From Nesterenkonia lutea (GTDB taxonomy: Bacteria > Actinomycetota > Actinomycetes > Actinomycetales > Micrococcaceae): a stretch of DNA of 64,000 bases. Numbering within the stretch: position 1 is the first letter of the stretch; every line of letters begins with the position of its first letter. The DNA lies in the NCBI RefSeq assembly GCF_014873955.1, contig NZ_JADBED010000001.1, forward strand, positions 2,666,001 through 2,730,000, in the 5' to 3' direction. The position numbers and the translations under genes are program-made. The notes beneath the pieces are model-generated. The model made no database searches and was not told where the DNA came from. It saw nothing but the letters and a program-made list of their open reading frames with translations. This document shows positions 53,160 through 61,454 of the stretch, piece after piece.

Positions 53160-54842
53160 GTGACTGACACCATCTCAAACCTCTCCCGCCAGGCGACGGA
53201 GCCGAGCGGTCCTCGAAAGTCCGCCGGCCACGTCATCGTGGACACGCTCGTGGCGCACGGCGTGGAACGCACCTATGTGGTCCCCGGAGAGTCCTATCTG
53301 GACGTGCTCGACGGACTGCACCACTCTCCGATCGAGACCATCGTGTGTCGGCACGAGGGTGGCGCCGCCTATATGGCCGAGGCCGACGGCAAGATGACCT
53401 CCGTCCCCGGTGTCGCCATGGTGACCCGCGGCCCCGGCGCCGCCAACGCCCACGTGGGCCTGCACACCTCCTGGCAGGACTCCACCCCGATGGTCCTCTT
53501 CGTCGGACTCATCCCGTTCGAGCACCGTGACCGGGAGGCGTTCCAGGAGTTCGACCCGCATGCCTGGTTCGACTCCGGTGCCAAGCGGGTGATGGTCCTC
53601 GACCACCCCGAGCGGGCCTCCGAGATCGTGGCCGAAGCGATGTTCGCCGCCAACTCCGGGCGCCCCGGGCCCGTGGTGGTCGGTCTGCCGGAGGACATCA
53701 TCAAAGTCGAGATCGACGCCGCGCTGCATCCCCCGATCCCCGTGGCCACCGGCGGGATGACCGTCAACGACTGGAAGGCGCTGCGCGACGCTCTGCAGAC
53801 TGCAGACAAGCCGCTGTTCGTCACCGGGGGAAACGACTGGACCGACGACGGCGCCCGGGGACTCACCACATGGCTGGAGGAGCACCATCTCCCGGCAGCC
53901 GCGGAATGGCGCACCGAGGGGACCATCCCCTTCGACTCATCCTCCTATGTGGGTCCGATCGGCTACGGCCGACCCCAGCTGACCCTTCAGATGCTTGAGG
54001 AGACCGACCTGCTGGTCTTCGTGGGCACAGTCCCGGGCGATGTGATCACCGACGGGTTCCTGGTCCGCCAGAACTGGGACAAGAAGAACTTCCTGGTCAC
54101 CATCGACCCGGCCCTGCGAGGACGCTCGGGTCCGGTCTCGTACCAGATCGTGGCCAAGCCTGATGTGTTCGTGCGGGACCTGGTGCGGATCGATCTTCCC
54201 GTGAAGGAGGAGTGGAAGGAGTGGACTGCCCGGCTGCGGGCTCATCAGGTCGACTTCTCCACCCCTGTCTCCACCACCCCGACCCAGGGCAGAGCGCGGA
54301 TGGACACCATGATGGCCCAGCTGGTGGCCGGACTGCCCGAGGATGCCATGTGCACCTTCGGCGCCGGAGAGCACACGAACTGGGCTCACCGCTACTTCCC
54401 CGCCAAGGGCTATGCCTCGATGATCTCCGCACGCAATGGATCCATGGGCTACTCGGTGCCCTCGGCAGTCGCGGCGTCCCTGCGCTTTCCCGGCCGACGC
54501 GTGGTCACCATCGCTGGTGACGGGGAGTTCCTGATGAACGGTCAGGAGCTGGCCACAGCCACCCAATATGGCGCCACTCCGCTGGTGATCGTGATGGACA
54601 ACCAGGAGTATGGCACCATCCGCACGCACCAGGAGCGGGACTACCCAGACCGGGTCTCGGGCACCCAGCTGAAGAACCCGGATTTCGCCCTCATGGCGCA
54701 GTCCTTCGGCGGATTCGGGGTGCGGGTGGAGCAGGACTCAGAGATTCCTGCAGCCCTCGAGGCCGCATTGCGCGCGATCGACGAGGAAGGTCGCTTCGCG
54801 CTGATCCACCTGATCGTGGACCAGCGCGTCAAGGCCTACTGA
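53160..54842 (+). CDS. Thiamine diphosphate-dependent enzyme (acetolactate synthase-like)
   Basis: 560 residues from GTG 53160. Three domains are visible: N-terminal pyrimidine-binding domain with CRHEGGAAYMAEADGK, whose Glu activates the cofactor; a middle domain with PLFVTGGNDW and LLVFVGTVPGDVI; and a C-terminal diphosphate-binding domain with GDGEFLMNGQELATATQYG and, 26 residues after GDG, MDN. Members decarboxylate or ligate 2-oxo acids. No small regulatory subunit of acetolactate synthase is present, so a catabolic decarboxylase is more likely than a branched-chain biosynthesis enzyme. Confidence 0.9.
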   Translation: MTDTISNLSRQATEPSGPRKSAGHVIVDTLVAHGVERTYVVPGESYLDVLDGLHHSPIETIVCRHEGGAAYMAEADGKMTSVPGVAMVTRGPGAANAHVGLHTSWQDSTPMVLFVGLIPFEHRDREAFQEFDPHAWFDSGAKRVMVLDHPERASEIVAEAMFAANSGRPGPVVVGLPEDIIKVEIDAALHPPIPVATGGMTVNDWKALRDALQTADKPLFVTGGNDWTDDGARGLTTWLEEHHLPAAAEWRTEGTIPFDSSSYVGPIGYGRPQLTLQMLEETDLLVFVGTVPGDVITDGFLVRQNWDKKNFLVTIDPALRGRSGPVSYQIVAKPDVFVRDLVRIDLPVKEEWKEWTARLRAHQVDFSTPVSTTPTQGRARMDTMMAQLVAGLPEDAMCTFGAGEHTNWAHRYFPAKGYASMISARNGSMGYSVPSAVAASLRFPGRRVVTIAGDGEFLMNGQELATATQYGATPLVIVMDNQEYGTIRTHQERDYPDRVSGTQLKNPDFALMAQSFGGFGVRVEQDSEIPAALEAALRAIDEEGRFALIHLIVDQRVKAY

Positions 54843-54876
54843 CCGTGGTTGCTCAGCCGGTGCGAGGTGGTCAGCC

Positions 54877-55983
54877 GTGACCAGGTCCTTCAGCCATCGG
54901 ACGCTCGGCCAGCGCGTCTTCTTCGGGGCAGGCAATCTGACCTCGGATGTGGGTGCAGAGCGTGAGCGACTCGCCGCCCGGCGGGTCATGCTCATCGCCT
55001 CCTCCAGCGCCGTGGCCGCAGCAGATCAGCTCGGCGATGTCCTGCCGGTGGCGCACCGGTACGACGGCGCGCGCCAGCATGTCCCGATCGAGGATGCCCA
55101 CGCGGCACGGCAGATCGCGGCCGAGGTCGAAGCAGACCTCCTGGTCTGTGTGGGCGGCGGTTCCGCGATCGGCCTGGGCAAGGCGATCGCGCTGCGCTCC
55201 CGGACGCCGCTGATCGCCGTCCCCACCACCTTCGCCGGCTCCGAGGCGACGAACGCCTGGGGCATGACACGTCAGGGGCGCAAGACCACCGGGGTCGAGG
55301 ACGCGGTCCTTCCGAGCAGCGTCGTCTACGACGTCGATCTGGTCGCCTCTCTTCCGGCGGATCTGGTGACCTCCTCGGGGATGAACGCGCTGGCGCACTG
55401 TCTGGACTCCCTCTGGGCGCCCGGAGCCGACCCGATCAACGAGGTCTTGGCCGTTGAGGCCATGCGTGCACTGTCGCAGGGTCTCGTGCAGTTCACGGCG
55501 AACCCCGGGGCCGACCCCGGGGCCGACCACGGGGCTGACGCCGACGGGCTCCAGCAGCTGCAGCAGGGGGCCTACCTCGCGGGCGCCGCCTTCGCCTCCG
55601 CCGGATCCGGGCTGCATCACCGGATCTGTCATGTCCTCGGGGGGACCTACAACCTCCCCCATGCCCAGACCCACGCCGTGGTGCTTCCCCATGTCCTCGC
55701 CTTCAACCTGGAGGCCGCCCCGGCAGCCGGCGCGCGCATCGCCGCAGCGCTCGGGGGCGCTGATGCGCTCCACGGGCTGATGCAGCTCGGCGCCCGCGTC
55801 GATGCGCCTCGGGCGTTGAAGGACCTTGGAATGCTCGAGCGGGACCTGGAAGCGGCAGCCCACCGGATCCACGCTGTCGTCCCGCCGAGCAACCCGCGCA
55901 GCATGGACCGTCGAGATGCAGCGCGGCTGCTCCGTGCCGCCTGGTCCGGCGATGATCCGGCGCAGCTTCGACACCCGCTGTAG
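54877..55983 (+). CDS. Maleylacetate reductase-like iron-containing dehydrogenase
   Basis: 368 residues from GTG 54877. RVFFGAGNLTSDVGAERERL at the start, VCVGGGSAIGLGKAIAL for the nucleotide, and PTTFAGSEATNAWGMT match maleylacetate reductases; GLHHRICHVLGGTYNLPHAQTHAVVLPHV is their conserved His cluster. The enzyme reduces the double bond of an unsaturated keto-diacid (maleylacetate to 3-oxoadipate in the known case). An acidic Gly-Ala-Asp-Pro repeat near residue 210 is an odd insertion. No hydroxyquinol 1,2-dioxygenase, its usual partner, is present; the ring-cleaving enzyme here is of LigAB type. Confidence 0.88.
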   Translation: MTRSFSHRTLGQRVFFGAGNLTSDVGAERERLAARRVMLIASSSAVAAADQLGDVLPVAHRYDGARQHVPIEDAHAARQIAAEVEADLLVCVGGGSAIGLGKAIALRSRTPLIAVPTTFAGSEATNAWGMTRQGRKTTGVEDAVLPSSVVYDVDLVASLPADLVTSSGMNALAHCLDSLWAPGADPINEVLAVEAMRALSQGLVQFTANPGADPGADHGADADGLQQLQQGAYLAGAAFASAGSGLHHRICHVLGGTYNLPHAQTHAVVLPHVLAFNLEAAPAAGARIAAALGGADALHGLMQLGARVDAPRALKDLGMLERDLEAAAHRIHAVVPPSNPRSMDRRDAARLLRAAWSGDDPAQLRHPL

Positions 55984-56070
55984 CCACGGCTGGGCAGGGC
56001 ACCACCGCGGCACATCTGCTCCGCGGCTCGGCGGCCCAAGGCTCAGACCCCCAGGTTCTGGCTCCGGAGT

Positions 56071-57561
56071 TCAGGCCCCGGGGCCTCGACCCTGAGCGGC
56101 GTGGGTGGTGTCGGTGCGGTAGTCGGTGTAGGTGTATGGATTGTCGAGGATCTTGGTCTCGGGAACCTCCGGGCTCATCCCGGCCTCCCACTCCTGCTGG
56201 CCCAGCTCGCCGATGAGGTGCTCCACGGTCTGCTCCACCGTGCGGCGGACCTTGGTGAGATCGATGTCCACCAGCTTGTGCTCGTGCTTGACGATCCGGC
56301 CGTTGACCATGACCGTGTGCACGTCTCCGCGCTGGGCCTGGAACACGACGTGCCCGTGGGGGTTCAGGATCGGGAACATGGCGGGGGAGTCATCATTCTT
56401 GATCAGCACGATGTCGGCCTTCTTGCCGACCTCCAGGGAGCCGATCCTGTCCTCCATGCCCAGCGCGGCGGCGCCGCCCATCGTGGCCCAGTCGACCACC
56501 TGATCTGCGCGCAGCCCCAGGTTGGTGCAGGTCTCGCCCGTGGCGTGGTGCTCGAAGTGTTCACGGGCGCGGTCGGAGCTCAATGTCGAACGCATGGCGG
56601 CGAAGGGATCGGCGCTCCACCAGACCGAGGTGTCCACCGACAGGGAGACGGGGATCCCGTGCTTGCGCAGCTGCCAGGAGGACGGGTAGCCCTGGCCGCA
56701 GCTGGACTCTGATTCGGCCGAGACCGAGGCCGCACCTCCGGTGGCGGCGATGCGCTGGTAGGAGTCCTGGCCCAGCGTGGCCGCGTGGACATAGACCGAC
56801 TTCTCGTTCATGAACCCGTGCTCGTGCATGAGCCGGATCCCGTCGTCGTTGGTGGCGCCCCAGACTCCGGCGTGGGTGGTGACGCCGACGTCGAGGTCTC
56901 GGGCGACCTCGAAGGCCTTCTTCTCGGGGAACTCCGGGTCGCCGGTGACGTCGAAGGCCATCTGAAAGCCAAGCATGTCGTCCCCGACGGACCCGCCGGA
57001 GCGGGGGATCCGGCGATCCACGAAGTCGCGGAACTCGGGAGCGGCGGACCATTCCCAGGGTCCGGCGTGGATGTTGCCGTAGGCGAAGACGAAGCGACCG
57101 GCGACCTCTTCCAGCGCGTCCACCGCGGCATCGGCGTGGTCCACCGTGGACAGCCCGTGCGACCAGTCCACAGAGGTGGTGACGCCGGCGTCGATGGCCT
57201 CCACGGCGGAGAGCAGATTCCCGGCGTAGATGTCCTCGGGGCGGAACTTCTTCCCGTGCTCGAGATAGTTCCACACGAAGTACTGGGTCAGGGTCCAGTC
57301 CGCGCCATAGCCGCGCATGGCGGTCTGCCACATGTGACGGTGGGTGTCGATGAAGCCCGGGGTGATCATGCCGCCGGAGGCGTCGATCACCTGGGCGTGC
57401 TCCGGAGTCTCCAGATCGGGCCCGATGGCCGCGATGGTGTCTCCGCGGACCAGCACGTCCGCCTTGGCCAGGACGCTGTGGTTCTTGTCCATGGTCAGCA
57501 CGATCCCGTTCTTGAACAGCACCGGGGCGCCGGTGCCGTTGACTGCGGCTTCAGAACTCAT
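56071..57561 (-). CDS. Amidohydrolase family protein (cytosine deaminase/chlorohydrolase-like)
   Basis: 496 residues. GGMITPGFIDTHRHMWQTAMRGYG carries the HxH metal motif, THAGVWG and YVHAATL supply further His residues, and LSVDTSVWWSADPFAAMR the Asp. The C-terminal LGLRADQVVDWATMGGAAALGMEDRIGSLEVGKKADIVLI is the standard beta-sandwich return of the TrzA/AtzA/SsnA group. Such enzymes hydrolyse or deaminate rings and amidines; some relatives in the wider superfamily act on ring-cleavage products (LigI, LigJ), though these belong to other subfamilies. It is divergent from the CoA-transferase gene and shares a 340-base control region with it. Confidence 0.9.
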   Translation of the reverse strand: MSSEAAVNGTGAPVLFKNGIVLTMDKNHSVLAKADVLVRGDTIAAIGPDLETPEHAQVIDASGGMITPGFIDTHRHMWQTAMRGYGADWTLTQYFVWNYLEHGKKFRPEDIYAGNLLSAVEAIDAGVTTSVDWSHGLSTVDHADAAVDALEEVAGRFVFAYGNIHAGPWEWSAAPEFRDFVDRRIPRSGGSVGDDMLGFQMAFDVTGDPEFPEKKAFEVARDLDVGVTTHAGVWGATNDDGIRLMHEHGFMNEKSVYVHAATLGQDSYQRIAATGGAASVSAESESSCGQGYPSSWQLRKHGIPVSLSVDTSVWWSADPFAAMRSTLSSDRAREHFEHHATGETCTNLGLRADQVVDWATMGGAAALGMEDRIGSLEVGKKADIVLIKNDDSPAMFPILNPHGHVVFQAQRGDVHTVMVNGRIVKHEHKLVDIDLTKVRRTVEQTVEHLIGELGQQEWEAGMSPEVPETKILDNPYTYTDYRTDTTHAAQGRGPGA

Positions 57562-57615
57562 GTCAGCCTCCTGTGACGATATCTGTGATTCCTCTCACAG
57601 TAGCGGGTGTTCGCA

Positions 57616-57635
57616 CAGTGGACAAGAGTCCGCTG
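57616..57635. promoter_or_regulatory. Inverted repeat operator candidate 1
   Basis: CAGTGGAC-N4-GTCCGCTG: 7 of 8 positions of the arms pair. It lies 55 bases upstream of the amidohydrolase start and shares its GGAC-N4-GTCCGC core with candidate 2. A PcaR-type IclR protein is encoded at 61455. Confidence 0.6.
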
Positions 57636-57824
57636 ACCCGGACGACTCCCACAGCTGAGCGACAGGGAGAGTGCAGAGCCGCCGTGGGGGCGCCGAGGGA
57701 GACCGAGGGGCAGGCCACAGCGGACAGCACGGGGCGCCGGAGACGTCGCCAGGCGGGTCGCCAGCCGGGTCGGTGGACGCAGGGTTGACGCTCCTGCCGC
57801 GCAGTGTGAAACTGATCACCAGAC

Positions 57825-57844
57825 AAGCGGACGAATGTCCGCAT
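57825..57844. promoter_or_regulatory. Inverted repeat operator candidate 2
   Basis: AAGCGGAC-N4-GTCCGCAT: 7 of 8 positions pair, with a perfect GCGGAC/GTCCGC core at 57827-57842. It lies 58 bases upstream of the CoA-transferase start, mirroring the distance of candidate 1 from the amidohydrolase. Confidence 0.65.
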
Positions 57845-57901
57845 GACGACCGGGGAGTCATCAGATCCTCCTCGGCACGTGCTGTTCGAGAGGATCCCGC
57901 C

Positions 57902-59188
57902 ATGAGTCATCCCGGTTCCGACGATCGTGGGGGCGGCGTCGCCGCCCCCACACAGAATCCTGTCGGCACTGCCGCGCACGGACCCCGGCAGACGGGCGGC
58001 AGACTGCCGCTCGAGGGCATCGTGATCGCCGATTTCTCTCGCGTGCTCGCGGGCCCCTACGCCACCATGCTGCTGGCCGATCTCGGCGCCGAGGTGATCA
58101 AGGTCGAGGGCACCGGCGGCGACGACACCCGCACCTGGGTCCCGCCTCGCCGCCCGGACGGGGTCTCCACCTATTACGCGGCGATCAACCGCAACAAGAA
58201 GTCCATCGTGCTGGACTTCAAGGACGCCGATGATCTGGACGCGGCCCAGCAGCTCGCCGCCCGCGCCGACGTCGTCATCGAGAACTTTAAGCCCGGCGGG
58301 CTGAAGAAGTTCGGGCTGGACTATGACTCGGTGTCGAAGACCAATCCCAGCGTCATCTATTCCTCGATCACTGGTTTCGGCGCGCAGGGTGAGGGAGCGA
58401 AGTACCCCGGCTACGACCTGATCGTGCAGGCGATGTCAGGCCTGATGAGCCTCACCGGCTCCCCGGACGGCCCGCCCTTCCGCGCCGGCATCAGCGTCTT
58501 CGACGTGATGGCGGGTCTGCACTCGAGCATCGGCATCCTTGCGGCGCTGCGCCAGCGAGACCACACCGGGGAGGGCACCCATGTGGAGGCATCCCTGATG
58601 GCCTCGGCCATGTCCGGACTGGTCAACCAGACCCACGCCTACGTGGGCGGAGGCACCACCCCGATGCGGATGGGCAACGCCCACCCCTCGCTGTACCCCT
58701 ACGAGGCGATGCCCACCGCTGACGATGACGTCATCATCGCGGCGGGCAACAACACCCAGTTCAGCCGACTGTGCACAGTGCTGGGCATCCCGGAGATCGC
58801 CGAGGACGAGCGCTTCGCCGATGTCGGGGACCGCACCGAGCGCCGCGACGAGCTGCGTCCCGTCCTCGAAGCGGAGCTGAGAAAGCACACCGCCCAGGAG
58901 CTCTTCGAGAAGCTCAACGATGTGGGCGTCCCCTGCGGGCCGATCAACACCATCAAACAGGGTGTCGAGTATGCCGAGGCGCTGGGCCTTGAGCCGGTGG
59001 TCCAGGTCGGCAGCGGCGCCGACGCCGTCCCCGGGGTCCGCCATCCGCTGACCTTCAGCACGATGACCCCGCGCTATGAGCTGGCACCGCCCAGGCTGGG
59101 CGAGCACACCGAGGAGATCAAAGCCTGGCTGAAGCAGCCGGAATCCCAGCAGCCGGAATCCCAGCAGAGCGAGAGGACGCAGCGATGA
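57902..59188 (+). CDS. CaiB/BaiF family CoA-transferase
   Basis: 428 residues from ATG 57902. LPLEGIVIADFSRVLAGPYATMLLADLGAEVIKVE is the class III CoA-transferase start; the catalytic Asp is expected in DLIVQAMSGLMSLTGSPDGPP (about residue 176). NKKSIVLDFKD and GVPCGPINTI are further family motifs. It moves CoA between carboxylic acids. Its stop overlaps the start of the citryl-CoA lyase gene by four bases, so it probably makes that enzyme's substrate. The C-terminus has a duplicated 15-base unit (59134-59163) giving QPESQQPESQ. Confidence 0.9.
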   Translation: MSHPGSDDRGGGVAAPTQNPVGTAAHGPRQTGGRLPLEGIVIADFSRVLAGPYATMLLADLGAEVIKVEGTGGDDTRTWVPPRRPDGVSTYYAAINRNKKSIVLDFKDADDLDAAQQLAARADVVIENFKPGGLKKFGLDYDSVSKTNPSVIYSSITGFGAQGEGAKYPGYDLIVQAMSGLMSLTGSPDGPPFRAGISVFDVMAGLHSSIGILAALRQRDHTGEGTHVEASLMASAMSGLVNQTHAYVGGGTTPMRMGNAHPSLYPYEAMPTADDDVIIAAGNNTQFSRLCTVLGIPEIAEDERFADVGDRTERRDELRPVLEAELRKHTAQELFEKLNDVGVPCGPINTIKQGVEYAEALGLEPVVQVGSGADAVPGVRHPLTFSTMTPRYELAPPRLGEHTEEIKAWLKQPESQQPESQQSERTQR

Positions 59189-60012
59189 GCGCCGCAGAGC
59201 ACGAGAACCAGACACCGAGCTACCCGACCTCGCTGGGGACCTCCACCGCCGAGGAGATCAGCCTCATGGGCCAGTCCCTCTCCGACGACCTCATGGGCAA
59301 GGTGGGCTTCGCGGAGCTGGCGTTCTGGATGACCGCCACCCGCCGGCCCGCCCCCGGAGAGCTGCGCACCTTCGAAGCGGTGCTGGTCGCGCTCGCCGAT
59401 CACGGCTTCACCCCCACGGCGATCGCCGCCCGGCTGACCTACCTCTCAGCACCCGAGTCCATCCAGGGGGCCATCGCCGCGGGCCTGCTGGGCGGAGGCT
59501 CCCGATTCCTGGGCGTCACCGAGGACACCGGCAGGTTCCTGCACCAGGTGCTGGCAGACGACGACGGCGAGCGCAGCACCGACGCGGACTATGACGCCCT
59601 GGCGCGGGAGGCCATCACTGCGGCACGTGCCGCCCGGCAGATCGTCCCCGGCCTCGGACATCCGGTGCACAAGTCAGGCGATCCCCGCACCCCGCGGCTG
59701 ATCCAGATCGCCGAAGAGGGCGGCACCCGCGGTGAGCACCTGCGTCTGTTCGAGGCCATGGGCAGGGTCAGCGAGGAGGTGCTGGGCAAGAAGCTGCCGC
59801 TCAACGGCGCGGGCGTCTGTGGTGCGGCCCTGGCCGACCTGGGCCTGCCCGTGGACTTCCTCCGCGGCTTCGCGCTCCTGGCGCGCACCGCCGGGCTGCT
59901 GGGCCAGATCGCGGAGGAGCGGCGGAACCCCATCGCCAATGACATCTATATGCACGTGGACCGGAATGCGAAGTTCGTTCCGCTGAGCACCGAAGCCCCT
60001 GAGGAGAGCTGA
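59185..60012 (+). CDS. Citryl-CoA lyase-like protein (citrate synthase family)
   Basis: 275 residues, far shorter than citrate synthase (about 380-430), and matching the C-terminal, catalytic part of the citrate synthase/ATP-citrate lyase fold. IVPGLGHPVHKSGDPRTPRL has the conserved His of the active site, with LNGAGVCGAALADLGLPVDFLRGFALLARTAGLLGQIAEE near the end. Free-standing citryl-CoA lyases split citryl-CoA to acetyl-CoA and oxaloacetate. Translational coupling to a CoA-transferase and the dioxygenase genes directly behind it places this lysis step in an aromatic pathway. Confidence 0.85.
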   Translation: MSAAEHENQTPSYPTSLGTSTAEEISLMGQSLSDDLMGKVGFAELAFWMTATRRPAPGELRTFEAVLVALADHGFTPTAIAARLTYLSAPESIQGAIAAGLLGGGSRFLGVTEDTGRFLHQVLADDDGERSTDADYDALAREAITAARAARQIVPGLGHPVHKSGDPRTPRLIQIAEEGGTRGEHLRLFEAMGRVSEEVLGKKLPLNGAGVCGAALADLGLPVDFLRGFALLARTAGLLGQIAEERRNPIANDIYMHVDRNAKFVPLSTEAPEES

Positions 60013-60014
60013 CA

Positions 60015-61004
60015 ATGGCAGAGCTGACAGCGGTGCTGGCGAGCACCCACCATCCCTTTTATTACAAGGCTACGACCTCGCCTGAAGAAGAGCGTCCGCC
60101 CTACGCCGCGGACTGGCAGCGCAAGGTCGAGGCCTATCGGGAGACGCTCACGGCAGCGGAGCCGGACATCCTGGTGATGGTCGGGGCCGATCATTTCCAT
60201 CAGCTGTGGCTGGACAACTATCCGCAGTTCCTGATCGGGAAGCAGGAGACCTACGACGCCACGTTCTACAACGAGGAGCGGGAGTTCGGGATCCCGAAGT
60301 TCACCCTGAACGGAGACATCGAGCTCTCCCGTTACATGCACGAGCAACTGCTGGGCAAGGACTTCGACTTCGCGGTGAGCCACGAGTTGAAGATCGACCA
60401 CTCGATCATCTGCCCGATCATCACGGTCCGGCCGGATGCGGACCTTCCCGTGGTGCCGATCTACACCAACATCTTTGTGCCCCCGCTGCCCTCGCCGAAG
60501 AGGTTCTATCAGTTGGGACGTGCCATTCGTGAAGTCATCGACAGCTTCCCCAGCGACAAGAAGGTCGCGGCGATCGGCACCGGGCACCTGTCCCTGGAGC
60601 TTGGGGGCCCACGACAGTTCGGCGAGCACGGTCCTGATCCGCTCTTCGACGCGGACGCCATCGAATGGCTCTCCACCGGCAACATCGACGCGATCCTGGC
60701 CAACGTCACCCATGAATCCATGGCGGGGTCGGGCAACGCCACACACGGCTTCATGGACCTGTTGCTCATGATGGGCATTGCCGGGCCTGATGTGCACGCC
60801 GATTATGTCGACCAGCTTGACCTCTTTCACACCCGGGAGATGTACATGACCTGGTATCCGAACAAGAATCAGAGCCAGCTCGACGCCGCAGCGCGTGCGG
60901 CAGAGACCGCACAGGCGAGCACCGGTCCGATCTACGCCAGCGATCCCGCCTGGGAACAGTTCCGCACCGCGCAGGGCCGTCCAGCCGCTGCAGCGGGATC
61001 CTGA
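60015..61004 (+). CDS. Class III extradiol ring-cleavage dioxygenase, catalytic (LigB-like) subunit
   Basis: 329 residues starting two bases after the citryl-CoA lyase stop. STHHPF near residue 11 and VGADHFHQLW at about residue 57 provide the Fe(II)-binding His residues of the LigB fold; a Glu from the KQETYDATF region or the HELKIDHSIICP segment, and VAAIGTGHLSLELGGP, complete the family pattern. Relatives open protocatechuate, gallate and related catechols with O2. The small gene after it supplies the second subunit. No ferredoxin is needed. Confidence 0.88.
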   Translation: MAELTAVLASTHHPFYYKATTSPEEERPPYAADWQRKVEAYRETLTAAEPDILVMVGADHFHQLWLDNYPQFLIGKQETYDATFYNEEREFGIPKFTLNGDIELSRYMHEQLLGKDFDFAVSHELKIDHSIICPIITVRPDADLPVVPIYTNIFVPPLPSPKRFYQLGRAIREVIDSFPSDKKVAAIGTGHLSLELGGPRQFGEHGPDPLFDADAIEWLSTGNIDAILANVTHESMAGSGNATHGFMDLLLMMGIAGPDVHADYVDQLDLFHTREMYMTWYPNKNQSQLDAAARAAETAQASTGPIYASDPAWEQFRTAQGRPAAAAGS

Positions 61005-61016
61005 GTCAGGAGTGTC

Positions 61017-61382
61017 ATGAGCAAGTACTACGTCAACAAGTTCCTCTACACCATTGATCGGGACCCTGAATGGGTGGCGAGTTATAGGCACGATCCTCGA
61101 GGCACCCTGAGCCGATGGGAGAAGGAGATCGGCGGGTGGATCAACCCGACAGAGCAGACCAGCTGGCTCGAGTTCACCCCCGCGGAGCGCGAGGCCCTGG
61201 CCACCCATGACTATGTGTGGCTCTTCGAGAACGGCGCGCACTTCTTCCTCAACCTCACGCTGTTCATCGCGCTGTTCGACGACGAGTATGCGGCGGAGAG
61301 CGGGCCGCTGGCCTTTCAGCTCGAGATGGCGCAGAAGCTGGGCCACTGGACGGGCCGGGAGTACCCCTCCGTGGCGCTGTAG
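61017..61382 (+). CDS. LigA-like small subunit of the extradiol dioxygenase
   Basis: 121 residues, all-helical by composition. YVNKFLYTIDRDPEWVASYRHDP is typical of protocatechuate 4,5-dioxygenase alpha (LigA) subunits, and FTPAEREALATHDYVWLFENGAHFF is the later signature. LigA covers the active site of LigB. It begins 12 bases after the catalytic gene and ends the operon, followed by a bidirectional terminator. Confidence 0.85.
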   Translation: MSKYYVNKFLYTIDRDPEWVASYRHDPRGTLSRWEKEIGGWINPTEQTSWLEFTPAEREALATHDYVWLFENGAHFFLNLTLFIALFDDEYAAESGPLAFQLEMAQKLGHWTGREYPSVAL

Positions 61383-61426
61383 ACGATCGGGCGGCGCTCA
61401 TGCCGCTCCAGGTGCTCTGGCGCAGG

Positions 61427-61453
61427 CGGTGGAACAGTGCCCGTTCCACTGCG
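61427..61453. terminator. Bidirectional terminator after the dioxygenase operon
   Basis: A 10-bp stem (61427-61436 with 61444-61453, one G-U) and 7-base loop lies between the convergent LigA-like (+) and IclR (-) genes. Confidence 0.75.
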
Positions 61454-61454
61454 G

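Larger units (their letters stand above)
57562..57901. other. 340-base divergent control region
   Basis: The space between amidohydrolase (-) and CoA-transferase (+) holds two similar inverted repeats (57616-57635 and 57825-57844), one near each gene. An in-frame extension of the CoA-transferase upstream to 57671 exists, but the family start and AGAGGA ribosome-binding site at 57902 speak against it. No other gene was seen. Confidence 0.65.

Noticed and set aside
52933..53163. 76-codon frame before the ThDP enzyme
   Set aside because: No ribosome-binding site or family, and it overlaps the start of a solid gene; Arg/Pro-rich noise.
53160..54842. Biosynthetic acetolactate synthase (ilvB)
   Set aside because: No ilvN, ilvC or other branched-chain gene is near; the neighbours are catabolic.
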